NCBI RefSeq assembly: GCF_017875955.1
Contig: NZ_JAGINK010000001.1
Span: 4,308,501-4,372,500 of the forward strand
Source: Pseudomonas sp. BP8
GTDB lineage: Bacteria > Pseudomonadota > Gammaproteobacteria > Pseudomonadales > Pseudomonadaceae
Reading direction: 5' to 3'
DNA: 64,000 nucleotides
Numbering within the stretch: position 1 is the stretch's first letter; the number at the start of each line of letters is the position of its first letter. Below are positions 25,739 through 34,359 of the stretch, in pieces. The notes under the pieces are model-generated. The model did not search any database. It saw nothing but the letters and a program-made list of their open reading frames with translations, and was not told the DNA's origin. The position numbers were made by a program, and so were the translations under genes.

Positions 25739-27688
25739 TCAGAAGTTGTAAGTGGCGCCCATCCAAAGGGTGCGGCCATAGTTGACCGTGCCATAGGTCT
25801 CATCGTCCAAACGCTTGTCGGTGAGGTTGTTCAACGACGCGTTCAACGTCAGCGCATGGGTCACATCAAACGATCCACCAATGTCTGCCGTGGTGTAACC
25901 CGGCGCACTTTCGGCGGTGATCGTATTGCCCGTCTCCTCGCCGTAGTAGCTGACCGCAGCCCAGGCCTGAGCACGGTCGTTGACCCGCCACTCACCGCGC
26001 AGGTTGGCCTTGCGCTCTGGGGTCAGGGCCAGCGGTGCACCGGCGTTGGCACCGGACTTCTGCTCGGAGTCGGTGTAGGTGTAGTTACCCTTGACCAGGA
26101 ACGCATCGTTGATATCCCACTGCCCGGTCAGCTCGACACCACGGATCACTGCCTTGTCGACGTTGACCCGGTCCATGATGATGTAGCCGTTCCACAGCTG
26201 GTCGGTGGTCACCGTAGACAGCTTGTCCTGGAAGTCGTTGTAGAACAGGGTAACCCCGGCAGACAGGTCGGCCCGGTTGGACCACAGCGCCGAGACCTCG
26301 TAGTTGGTGCTGGTCTCGGGCTTGAGGTCAGGGTTGCCGAACATGACGAAGCGGTTGCGCCGCAGGTAGGCGTAATCGGCGACCACAGCACGCAGCTCAG
26401 GTGCCTTGAAGCCACGGGCGATACCGCCCTTGAGGGTCCATTGCGGGTGCGCACGCCAAACCCCATAGACCCGCGGGCTGAAGTGGTTGCCGTACTCTTC
26501 GTGGTCATCCAGGCGCAGCCCGGTGGTCAGCGCGAAGTTATCCGTGACCGACCACTCGTTCTCGGCAAACAGCGCGCGCTGGGTGACCTTGAACTCGCGA
26601 TTGACCCGGTCGCCCAGGCCCTGGTTCCAGTCGGTGACCTGGTTTTCCTGCCACTGCAAGCCCACCGTGCTGACGTTGTGTGCGGTCGGCACCACCAGTT
26701 TGGCATCCAGCACGCGGTTGCGGATTTCTGGCTTGCGGCCGTAGATGTCGGTCTGGTCCGGGGTGGCCTTGCCTTCGCGGCTAGTGGTTTCCTGATACAG
26801 CGCCACGTCAGAGGTCGCCCAACCCCAGCGGCCCTGGTGCGACAGCGACCAGTGATCGCGGTTGTTCTCCTGCTCGCGGGTAGCCCAGTTGGCGCTCAGG
26901 CCATCGCCGTTCTTCAGGCGAGTGACGCCGGCCTCAAGCAGGATGTCGTGGTCGATGGTCGGGGTGAATGACAGGCGCGTGGTCAGGTCGCGGTGGTCGG
27001 CCTTGCTGTGGCCGTTGGTTTGCTCCAGGTCATCGTCGGCCTGGCGGTCGAGGTAGCGGCCCCAGGCCTGCAAGCCGAGCAGGTCTTCTTTCAACGGTCC
27101 GCTCAGGTAGAACGAGGTCTGCCCGGCATTGCCCTCGGCACTGTGCTGACGCGCCGAATAGTCGTAGCCGATCGAACCGCCCCACTCCGGCGCCACCTTG
27201 CGGGTGATAACGTTGATCACCCCGCCGATGGCATCCGAGCCGTACAGCGAAGACATTGGCCCACGCACCACTTCGATACGCTCGATGGCCGCAGCCGGCG
27301 GGACGAAGCTCTGTTCGTAGCCGGAGTTGCCGTTGACCCGCGATTCGCGCGCGCTCTGGCGTTTGCCGTCGACCATGATCAGGGTGTAGTCGGCGGGCAT
27401 GCCGCGGATCGAGATATCGGTTTCGTTGGCGCCGCCATTGACCGTTACCCCTTCCACATCGCGCACAGCATCACCGAGGTCACGGTACGATTTACGGCGC
27501 AGGTCTTCACCTTCGATCACGGTGATCGAAGCGGGTGCGTCTTCGACGCGTTGCTCGAAGCCGGCGGCGGTGACGACCATGTCTTCCAGAACCAGCGGCA
27601 CTGGCTCGTTGCTCTGCGCCTGGGCGGCGCTGGCCAGAAGCACGGCCAGGGTGGATGAACGGCTGAGGAGGCGGCGTGTTGCGGGCAT
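25739..27688 (-). CDS. TonB-dependent outer-membrane receptor, CirA/FepA type
   Basis: 649 residues. A signal peptide (~1-25, ending AQA) is followed by a TonB-box-like 'EDMVVTAAG', a plug domain ('DAPASITVIEGEDLRRKSYRD', 'NETDISIRGMPADYTLIMVDG', 'IEVVRGPMSSLYGSDAIGGVI') and a 22-strand barrel ending in aromatic F ('WMGATYNF'). The sequence is closest in style to CirA and BfrA-like catecholate siderophore receptors. Export of iron-chelate uptake is to the outer membrane with energy from TonB. It converges on the two-component operon, a common regulatory pairing. Confidence 0.88.
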   Translation of the reverse strand: MPATRRLLSRSSTLAVLLASAAQAQSNEPVPLVLEDMVVTAAGFEQRVEDAPASITVIEGEDLRRKSYRDLGDAVRDVEGVTVNGGANETDISIRGMPADYTLIMVDGKRQSARESRVNGNSGYEQSFVPPAAAIERIEVVRGPMSSLYGSDAIGGVINVITRKVAPEWGGSIGYDYSARQHSAEGNAGQTSFYLSGPLKEDLLGLQAWGRYLDRQADDDLEQTNGHSKADHRDLTTRLSFTPTIDHDILLEAGVTRLKNGDGLSANWATREQENNRDHWSLSHQGRWGWATSDVALYQETTSREGKATPDQTDIYGRKPEIRNRVLDAKLVVPTAHNVSTVGLQWQENQVTDWNQGLGDRVNREFKVTQRALFAENEWSVTDNFALTTGLRLDDHEEYGNHFSPRVYGVWRAHPQWTLKGGIARGFKAPELRAVVADYAYLRRNRFVMFGNPDLKPETSTNYEVSALWSNRADLSAGVTLFYNDFQDKLSTVTTDQLWNGYIIMDRVNVDKAVIRGVELTGQWDINDAFLVKGNYTYTDSEQKSGANAGAPLALTPERKANLRGEWRVNDRAQAWAAVSYYGEETGNTITAESAPGYTTADIGGSFDVTHALTLNASLNNLTDKRLDDETYGTVNYGRTLWMGATYNF

Positions 27689-27819
27689 GCGGATGACCTT
27701 GTGGATTCGTTGTAAAAGCGAATCCTAATCAGCTGCATTGGCGGAGATGGGACAAAGTGTGACAACGGTGGAAGGTTTGAGAATGCCGGGGCTGCTGCGC
27801 AGCCCCAGGATCCAAGGGG

Positions 27820-27915
27820 TTATCGCCAGTCGTGTTTGTCGGCAAAGAACGCCCGGGCGTTGTCTTCCAGGCTTTCCAGGTGGTAGCCGCTTCCTTGGCC
27901 CAAGGCTATGATTAG
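27820..27915 (-). pseudogene. Possible C-terminal remnant of a deleted gene
   Basis: A 31-codon open stretch reads 'GQGSGYHLESLEDNARAFF' and stops at 27820. It has the composition of real protein sequence and no start codon of its own. It lies divergent from a LysR gene, where a target operon would be expected. A hairpin (GGGGCTG/CAGCCCC) follows at about 27789-27805. The parent family was not recognised. Confidence 0.35.
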
Positions 27916-27971
27916 TCACTTTTCTATTTATCATTCCAACTATAACGAACATTTATTATCCAGAGCCCGCC

Positions 27972-28886
27972 ATGCAAGAACGCCTGCTCAATGATCGCCT
28001 CGACTGGAACCTCCTGCGCACCTTCCGGGTGATTGGCCAGGAACTCTCGATCAGCCGCGCCGCCGCCCGCCTGCACCTGACTCAGCCGGCGGTCAGCCAG
28101 GCGCTCAAGCGCCTCGAGGAGCAACTCGGGCGCCAACTGATCGCCCGGCGCGGGCCACGCTTCGTGCTGACCGAAATGGGTGAGCAGCTGTTCCAATTGG
28201 CGGGCGAGGTGTATGGGCAAATGTCGCAGATCGGCGGGCTGCTGGAACAACCCACTGATGAACTGGAGGGCAAGGTGCGCCTGCTGATGATCAGCCGCAT
28301 CTGCTCGGAGCGCTTCGATGAGTTTCTCGCCGGCTTCCACCGGCAGCATCCGCGGATCGACCTGGAGATCGATGTGATGCGCAGCTCGGACATCGTCGCT
28401 GCCCTGCAGGAAAAGACCGCCACAGCTGGCCTGAGCCTGAACCGCCGGCCCCAGCCGCGCCTTGAGCAGCGGCTGTTCTTGCGCCAGCGCTATGCGTTTT
28501 TCTGCGGCAAGCATCATGCGTTGTTCGGTGAATACGAAGGCGATCTGCAGCGGGAGAACTTCGTCAGTTTCACCAGCGACCAGATTGGCGGGATGCTCTC
28601 GCCGCTGACTATTTTTCGTGATCAGCAGGGCTTCAGTGGGCGTATCGTCGCGTCATCGCCGAGCTTGGAGGAAGTGCGGCGGCTGGTGATTGCCGGGTTT
28701 GGCATCGGCTGTTTGCCCGAGCATGTGGTGGCGCCGGATGTGGAGGCTGGGTTGTTGTGGCGGTTATCGCCGCAGGAGGGGATCGCCGATGTGGATATTC
28801 ATTTGCTCTGGAATCGGGATCAGCGGTTGAGTCGGGCGGAGTCGGTGTTTATCGGGCTGCTGCAGGAGTGCCTGGAACATCCGTGA
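27972..28886 (+). CDS. LysR-family transcriptional regulator
   Basis: 304 residues. The helix-turn-helix is 'LSISRAAARLHLTQPAVSQAL' and the effector domain contains 'GFGIGCLPEHVV'. A/T-rich sequence with ATG 27972 at its end precedes it. The gene it would normally control divergently seems to have been lost, leaving only a short remnant. Target and effector are unknown. Confidence 0.85.
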   Translation: MQERLLNDRLDWNLLRTFRVIGQELSISRAAARLHLTQPAVSQALKRLEEQLGRQLIARRGPRFVLTEMGEQLFQLAGEVYGQMSQIGGLLEQPTDELEGKVRLLMISRICSERFDEFLAGFHRQHPRIDLEIDVMRSSDIVAALQEKTATAGLSLNRRPQPRLEQRLFLRQRYAFFCGKHHALFGEYEGDLQRENFVSFTSDQIGGMLSPLTIFRDQQGFSGRIVASSPSLEEVRRLVIAGFGIGCLPEHVVAPDVEAGLLWRLSPQEGIADVDIHLLWNRDQRLSRAESVFIGLLQECLEHP

Positions 28887-28922
28887 TAGAACTAATGCTA
28901 ACTCATTGATTCAGCAGGGGCC

Positions 28923-29150
28923 TGCGAAACCGGCGAAGCCGGTGCCATACACCAATACACCACGTTCGCTGGGCCGGCCTCTTCGCGGGACAAGCCCGCT
29001 CCTACAGGATTTGCGTGGATGCCGGGAGGTGCATTCGACGCAAATCCTGTAGGAGCGGGCTTGTCCCGCGAAGAGGTAATTTGCGTGGAGGCCGGAAGCT
29101 GTAATTCGACGCAAATCCTGTAGGAGCGGGCTTGTCCCGCGAAGAGGCCA
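28923..29150. repeat. REP array with a 70-base tandem duplication (class A)
   Basis: An inverted REP pair (28923-29007) is followed by two more direct units at 29047 and 29118. From 29009 the sequence repeats with a 70-base period (29009-29078 and 29079-29148), each unit holding 'ttcgacgcaaatcctgtagg'. The array fills the space between the LysR gene and tenA. Confidence 0.85.
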
Positions 29151-29167
29151 GCCCAGGCACCACTAAA

Positions 29168-29836
29168 TCAACTGGAAGCCCCATCCAGCCCCATCTGCCA
29201 GAAGTCCGCCTCCAGCTTCGACGCCTGGCCAAAGATCCCCGCCAGCTCGACAAAGCGCTGCTCGGTCATGCTCCGCGCCGCCAGCTCATCCAGGTGCTTG
29301 CGCGCCGCCGCTGCCACGCCCTGATACGCCTCTCCGGCATACTCGGCAATCCATTCGCGGTAAGGATGACTGGCCATATCGGCAATATTCTCAGACAACC
29401 TGCGGCCAATCTCGGCATAGCCAATCACGCACGGCGCCAGCGCCACATGCAGCTCGAGCAGATCACCCGCCGCGCCGCAATCAAGCACATAACGGGTATA
29501 GGCCACGGTAGCCTGATGCTCCGGCGCGGCCTCGATATCGGCCTGCGACAGCCCCCAGCGCGCGCACAGGCGCAGGTGCAATTCAGTCTCGTCGAGGATC
29601 GCCGCCAGCCCCGCCTGGGCCGCGCGAATGTCGCTCGGCAGGCGGCTCTTGTAGGCCGCCAGCGCCCAGGCGCGGGCGAACTGGATCAGGAACAGGTAAT
29701 CCTGGACCAGGTAGGTACGAAACGCTTCCTCGCTCAGCGTGCCCTCACCCATCTGCCGGACGAAATCGTGGTCGACATAACTGGACCACTGCGGCGCGGC
29801 GGCGGCCTTGAGCCGATCAAAGATGTCCATGCTCAT
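29168..29836 (-). CDS. tenA: TenA, cysteine-containing thiaminase II family
   Basis: 222 residues, all helical. The catalytic cysteine is in 'ALAPCVIGYAEIGRRL', which puts this copy in the TenA_C class. This class hydrolyses amino-HMP precursors in salvage of thiamin pyrimidine. It overlaps the upstream tenA-like gene by four bases (ATGA), so the two are translated together. Both are under a TPP riboswitch, tying the operon to thiamin status. Confidence 0.9.
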   Translation of the reverse strand: MSMDIFDRLKAAAAPQWSSYVDHDFVRQMGEGTLSEEAFRTYLVQDYLFLIQFARAWALAAYKSRLPSDIRAAQAGLAAILDETELHLRLCARWGLSQADIEAAPEHQATVAYTRYVLDCGAAGDLLELHVALAPCVIGYAEIGRRLSENIADMASHPYREWIAEYAGEAYQGVAAAARKHLDELAARSMTEQRFVELAGIFGQASKLEADFWQMGLDGASS

Positions 29837-30480
29837 GCCTCACCCTCATACACCGCGTCGAAAAAGGCCAGTTCCAGGTCCACCGTGCGCAGGTAGAAGT
29901 CGCGGCTCAACTCAGCATCCTGCGGCCCGACCCGGTCGAGCTCTGCCTGCAGGAAGGCGACGAAGTCCTGGAAGAACGGGTTGTCGTGCAGAGTGATCCA
30001 TTCGGCATGGACGAAGTTCGCCGGCAACGGCTGCGGCGCCTTGATCGCCCAGTCCAGATACAGCCCTTCAGCAACGTTGAGCACCGCCAACGCCGCAGCG
30101 TACGAACGGGTCGCGGCAGCTTCGCGCATGATCGCCTTGAAGCCTGCGGTCGGTGCCGTGTCAGCCGGCTCGTCGCGCTGTGCCGGGCTGACGTCTAGGG
30201 CTTCAAAGGCACGCAGGAAATAGGTGTTTTCATCGCTCGAGATCATCCCGGCGAAACGCCCCAGGCGCAGCCGCGCCTCGAAGGTGTCGGCAGTGGCGAT
30301 CGCGGCGCCGAGCAGGGTCAGGAAGCTGTCGAGAAAGCGGTGATCCTGAACCAGGTAGCGGACCATCACCGGGTCGGCCACTGTACCGTCGCACAGTTGG
30401 GTGACGAAACGGTGGCCAACGGCGGCCGACCAGGTCGGCTCGCTCTGACGGCGCAGGGATTCGGTAAAGCGTTCGCTCAT
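29833..30480 (-). CDS. TenA-like protein lacking the active-site cysteine (TenA_E class)
   Basis: 215 residues with the TenA fold ('VMVRYLVQDHRFLDSFLTLLG'). Where the other copy has the catalytic cysteine this one reads 'LNVAEGLYLDWAIKA', with glutamate. TenA_E proteins are known, mainly from plants, to act in salvage of formylated or oxidised thiamin pyrimidine. It is first in the operon; ATG 30480 follows AGAGGAC. The riboswitch ends about 90 bases upstream. Confidence 0.88.
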   Translation of the reverse strand: MSERFTESLRRQSEPTWSAAVGHRFVTQLCDGTVADPVMVRYLVQDHRFLDSFLTLLGAAIATADTFEARLRLGRFAGMISSDENTYFLRAFEALDVSPAQRDEPADTAPTAGFKAIMREAAATRSYAAALAVLNVAEGLYLDWAIKAPQPLPANFVHAEWITLHDNPFFQDFVAFLQAELDRVGPQDAELSRDFYLRTVDLELAFFDAVYEGEA

Positions 30481-30571
30481 GGTGCTGTCCTCTGAAAGGT
30501 GACAGCGAGACCGTGGCAGTGTGGCATGGAGCGGCCTCGCAGTGAGGCCGGCTGAAAGGCAGGTCGGCAGT

Positions 30572-30672
30572 CCCATCCCTTCGCCGGCATGATCCGGATC
30601 AGGTTCGAAGGGTCACCGCGCTGCAGCTAGTGCCAGCGGTTTCTCAGCCCGTTGCCGGGGCTCCCCTTGGTG
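30572..30672 (-). ncRNA. TPP (THI-box) riboswitch
   Basis: Read on the minus strand, the element begins 'ggggagccccggcaacgggc', continues with CTGAGA and contains 'cttcgaacctgatccggatc' followed by 'atgccggcgaaggga'. These are the conserved halves of the thiamin pyrophosphate aptamer. It is the leader of the two TenA genes and should lower their expression when TPP is plentiful. Confidence 0.96.
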
Positions 30673-30884
30673 ACGGATAGGTATACAGGAGGGGCAGAGG
30701 GTTGTCATTTCATCACTGCACTGAGGACTGGGTGCTCGCGCTTACCGAGTGAAACCGACATCAACAACTCGCTCATCCCCTTCCTCACCTTGGATCCTGC
30801 AACGGGTCAGGTTATCCTTAGCGCAATAGCCAATTGCCACCATTGAAGCAATCAGTTTTCTGTCGATTGCCAAGGATCTCCGTT

Positions 30885-31460
30885 TTGCCCAGTAACCCCA
30901 CCCGCCAGACCATTGCCCGCCAGTGGCAGCTGCTGAAACTGCTACCCCATCGCCACCCAGGCCTGAGCACCTCGCAGTTGCAATTCGCCCTGAGCGAAGC
31001 CGGCCACAAGGCCAGCAAGCGCACGGTGGAGCGTGATCTGAATGAGCTGGTGGTGCTGTTCCCGTTGCAGTGCAACAGCAAGGGGGTGCCCTATGGCTGG
31101 TACTGGCAGCCGGGGCTGAGCCTGGGCGAAGCGTACCGGCTGCTGCCGGGCGATTTTGCCAGCGCGCAACCGATCGCGCTGCAGGCCTGGGTTGATCAGG
31201 GGCTGGCGCTGCATCTGGCAGAGCAGCCGCTTTCGGATGACATGCGCCTGGAGTCTCTGGCCGAAGGCGGCGCTAGGCTGGAGGCCACGGTCGACGACAA
31301 TCGCGCCTTGATGGGTTGGCTGCTGTCGCATGCAGGATCGATTCGGCTACAGGCGCCGGAAGGGCTGCGCGAGGCCATGCTCATGCAGCTACGTCAGAGC
31401 TTGGCGCTGCACGAGGCAAAAGCGGCTGGGAGCTCTGATGAATGCACGCTAACTCATTGA
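30885..31460 (+). CDS. HTH regulator of the WYL-like type, short
   Basis: About 191 residues. The N-terminal ~75 residues form a DeoR-type winged helix ('GHKASKRTVERDLNELVVLF') followed by 'YGWYWQPG'. The C-terminal part resembles the outer portion of WYL regulators but lacks a clear WYL core. The TTG at 30885 is favoured because AAGGA lies eight bases before it and the protein then begins 'PSNPTRQTIARQW'; an ATG at 30834 is the alternative. Target unknown. Confidence 0.7.
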   Translation: MPSNPTRQTIARQWQLLKLLPHRHPGLSTSQLQFALSEAGHKASKRTVERDLNELVVLFPLQCNSKGVPYGWYWQPGLSLGEAYRLLPGDFASAQPIALQAWVDQGLALHLAEQPLSDDMRLESLAEGGARLEATVDDNRALMGWLLSHAGSIRLQAPEGLREAMLMQLRQSLALHEAKAAGSSDECTLTH

Positions 31461-31461
31461 T

Positions 31462-32196
31462 CTAGCTAAATTTTGTAGGAGCGGCGGTGCGGCGCAGGTA
31501 CGCGTAGCCTAGGCCGAGCACGGCCAGGCCCAGTGCAACCAGCGCCGCTACCAGCACCTGGCTGTACTTGGCCACCGTCGCCGGGAAGCCGATGAACTCG
31601 CGGTAGGCCCGCACCTGGGCGACGCCATCGGCATGGCGGATGCTCAGCCCGCCCTGGCGGATCTGCGAATAATCCGAGTCGAAATACACCCAGACCTTGC
31701 AGTCTTCACGGCCGCCAAGCGTGGCGATGTCGATCACGCTGGTAGCCTCTTGGGGAATGATGTCGTTGCCGGCATCGTCACGAATCTGCACCAGCCCCTT
31801 GGCCGGCAGGCGAATCTGGACGTCCTTGAGCGGCGCCTCGCGGGTGTTCTGTAGCTCGATCAACAGGCCGGTGCGATGGTCCACCAGGCCGGCTTCAAAC
31901 GGCTTGGCAAACAGCTCGGCGTAGGGTTCTTGGGCCAGGTCGACCAATTTGTCGACCTGCTGGTGGCTGAGCTGGCCGTCACTGATCGCACTCATGCGCT
32001 CGTGCAGGCGTTCGTACCTGAGCAGGTCATTGGCCTGGCTGATACGTTCGCTGAACTGGCTCGGGTAGGTGAGATAGGCGTAAGTAAGCCGCGCCTCGAG
32101 GGCGGGTTCCTCCTTGAACGTCGTGTACAGCCCGGCAGCGCAGGCGCCGACGACCAGCAGGCCCACGAGGGACTTCCCGACTTTTTCCCAACTCAC
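31462..32196 (-). CDS. Hypothetical membrane protein with two terminal helices
   Basis: 244 residues. Hydrophobic helices are at residues ~8-26 and ~212-236, with a soluble domain of about 185 residues between them, probably periplasmic. That domain has 'GLLIELQNTREAPLKDVQIRL' and looks like a beta-sandwich, but the family was not recognised. The GTG at 32196 was chosen for the AAGGAAC site before it. It ends one base past the WYL-like gene (convergent). Confidence 0.65.
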   Translation of the reverse strand: MSWEKVGKSLVGLLVVGACAAGLYTTFKEEPALEARLTYAYLTYPSQFSERISQANDLLRYERLHERMSAISDGQLSHQQVDKLVDLAQEPYAELFAKPFEAGLVDHRTGLLIELQNTREAPLKDVQIRLPAKGLVQIRDDAGNDIIPQEATSVIDIATLGGREDCKVWVYFDSDYSQIRQGGLSIRHADGVAQVRAYREFIGFPATVAKYSQVLVAALVALGLAVLGLGYAYLRRTAAPTKFS

Positions 32197-32332
32197 CTTG
32201 GCGGTTCCTTCTATCGCGTGAAGCGCTATGCAAAATCGCCGGCAAAGCGTGCCACCGATCCGCCTGAGGGGCAATTGCGAATTGCACTCAACGCGCCAGG
32301 GATACCGGGATCGATGCCAGCGGCGAGCTCGC

Positions 32333-32482
32333 CCCGGGCCGCTGCGCAGCCCTTTCGCGACACAAGGCCGCTCCCACATGGACGGCGCCGTGCAGTAATG
32401 GGTGTATTAAACCAACAAATGGGCAACACAGGCATCCCTGTGGGAGCGGCCTTGCGTCGCGAAAGGGGCGCGCAGCGGCCCC
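32333..32482. repeat. Inverted pair of class B REP elements
   Basis: Copies at 32333-32379 and 32438-32482 ('ctgtgggagcggccttgcgt') face each other between codA and the hypothetical membrane gene. Confidence 0.8.
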
Positions 32483-32552
32483 AGCGAGCTCAAGTCAAAA
32501 ACCAACTCCGGCAAAATGCAAAGACCTTGAAAAAGCGGCCCCAGATCGGCAC

Positions 32553-33794
32553 TCAGCCCAATCGCTCGATGTGCGCCGGTGTGCGGCGCATCAGGACTTT
32601 GCCATTGCGCACCGACAGCAACGCATGCCCCTGGCTGCGCACCATCTCGTAATCATCCGGTGCCGACAGCACCAGCAGGTTCGCTGGCCGCCCCACCTCG
32701 ATACCATAGCGCTCACCCAGGTTGAGCGTACGCGCGCTGTTATCGGTAATCAGGTCGAGCGAGCGCTGCAAGTCTTCATAGCCGAGCATGTGGCAGATAT
32801 GCAGCCCCGCCTCGAGAATACGCAAGATGTTGCCATTGCCCAGCGGGTACCACGGGTCAACAATCGAGTCCTGGCCGAAGCACACGTTCATCCCCGCCCG
32901 GTCGATTTCCGCCACCCGGGTCAGGCCACGGCGCTTGGGATAAGTATCAAAGCGCCCCTGCAAGTGAATGCTCTCGGTCGGGCACGACACAAAGTTGATC
33001 CCGGACATCTTCAACAGCCGAAACAGTTTCGAGCAGTAGGCATTGTCGTACGAGCCCATCGCCGTGGTATGGCTGGCCGTCACCCGCGCGCCCATGCCGC
33101 GCACCCTCGCCTCCTCGGCCAGCACCTCGAGAAAGCGCGACTGCGGATCATCGGTCTCGTCACAGTGCACATCCACCAGGCAGCCGGTGCGCTCGGCCAG
33201 GTCCATCAGAAACTTCACCGACGACACACCCTGGTCGCGGGTGTTCTCGAAATGCGGAATACCGCCCACCACGTCCGCGCCCATCGCCACCGCCTCGGTC
33301 ATCAACGCGCGGCCATTGGCGTACGACTCGATCCCCTCCTGCGGGAACGCGACAATCTGCAGATCAATCAGGTGGCGGACCTCTTCGCGCACTTCGACCA
33401 TCGCCTTGAGCGCGGTCAGCTTGGGGTCGGTCACATCGACATGGGTGCGCACGTGCTGGATGCCGTGGTCGACCAGCATGCCGATGGTCTTGGTGGCGCG
33501 GGTCTTGGTGTCTGCGTGGGTGTTGAGCTCCTTGCGCTCGGCCCAGCGCTCGATGCCCTCGAACAGCGTGCCACTCATGTTCCAGTTTGGCTCGCCGGCG
33601 GTCAGCGTGGCATCGAGGTGTATGTGCGGCTCGATGAACGGCGGTATCACCAGGTTCTGCTGGGCATCCAGGTCATCTGCATGGCCTGGCGCCGCCACAT
33701 CCGCCTGCGGCTGGATAGCAGCAATGCGGTCGCCGTTCAGTTCGATGCGGAACAGCCCGGCCTTGCCGCGCAAGCGTGCATTGATGATGTTCAT
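32553..33794 (-). CDS. codA: Cytosine deaminase
   Basis: 413 residues of the amidohydrolase fold. Metal-binding and catalytic motifs are present: 'EPHIHLDATLT', 'VDVHCDETDD', 'VTASHTTAMGSYD' and 'CFGQDSIVDPWYPLG'. Length and motifs match E. coli CodA, which deaminates cytosine to uracil. ATG 33794 follows AAGGAG by six bases. No cytosine permease gene is adjacent. Confidence 0.93.
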   Translation of the reverse strand: MNIINARLRGKAGLFRIELNGDRIAAIQPQADVAAPGHADDLDAQQNLVIPPFIEPHIHLDATLTAGEPNWNMSGTLFEGIERWAERKELNTHADTKTRATKTIGMLVDHGIQHVRTHVDVTDPKLTALKAMVEVREEVRHLIDLQIVAFPQEGIESYANGRALMTEAVAMGADVVGGIPHFENTRDQGVSSVKFLMDLAERTGCLVDVHCDETDDPQSRFLEVLAEEARVRGMGARVTASHTTAMGSYDNAYCSKLFRLLKMSGINFVSCPTESIHLQGRFDTYPKRRGLTRVAEIDRAGMNVCFGQDSIVDPWYPLGNGNILRILEAGLHICHMLGYEDLQRSLDLITDNSARTLNLGERYGIEVGRPANLLVLSAPDDYEMVRSQGHALLSVRNGKVLMRRTPAHIERLG

Positions 33795-33957
33795 GGGACT
33801 ACTCCTTGCCTTGAGCTTCGGTCATGCGCCATATCAGCATAATGACCGCAGCATTCATACGGAAAAGCAGAGCGATGAGTCATTATGCAGCCGTAATTTG
33901 ATCTCTAGACGCAAATTACCTACTATTGAATCTACAGATAAATAGAGCGGAGTATCC

Positions 33958-34359
33958 ATGAGCCACGCTACTGCAGTCCCAGCATCGTCGACCAAGGATG
34001 TGGGCGCGGTCGCCTTGCGTACGGCTATCAATATCATGGAAAAGTGGCAGGCCAACTCGAAGCAGATCGAGAACGTCCTGCGCATTTCTCGCAGCACCTA
34101 TGCTCGCGCAAAAGATCATCAGCGCGCGGTCAGCCTCGACAGCGACCAGATGGCCCGCATCAGCCTGGTGCTGAACATGCACGCGGCGCTGCGTACCGTT
34201 TTTGACAATCCGGACAATGTCTACGGCTTTGTCTCGATGAAAAACAACAACGACTTCTTCGACGGCCAGTCGCCCCTTGAGGTGATGGCGCAGGGCTCGT
34301 TCATCCAACTCTATGAAACCTTCCGCCGCATTGATGTGCTGCGAGGTGCGCAGTGGTAA
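33958..34359 (+). CDS. Xre/MbcA/ParS-type antitoxin
   Basis: 133 residues. The N-terminal half is an Xre-like helix-turn-helix ('IENVLRISRSTYARAKDHQ'). The C-terminal half has the toxin-binding pattern 'FDNPDNVYGFVSMKNNNDFF' and 'GQSPLEVMAQGS' typical of the DUF2384 family. It overlaps the RES-domain toxin gene, forming a classic two-gene type II toxin-antitoxin operon. It would neutralise the toxin and probably repress the operon. Confidence 0.9.
   Translation: MSHATAVPASSTKDVGAVALRTAINIMEKWQANSKQIENVLRISRSTYARAKDHQRAVSLDSDQMARISLVLNMHAALRTVFDNPDNVYGFVSMKNNNDFFDGQSPLEVMAQGSFIQLYETFRRIDVLRGAQW

Noticed and set aside
29009..29148. Possible start of a CRISPR array
   Set aside because: Only two units with a 70-base period and no separate spacers; both contain REP palindromes.
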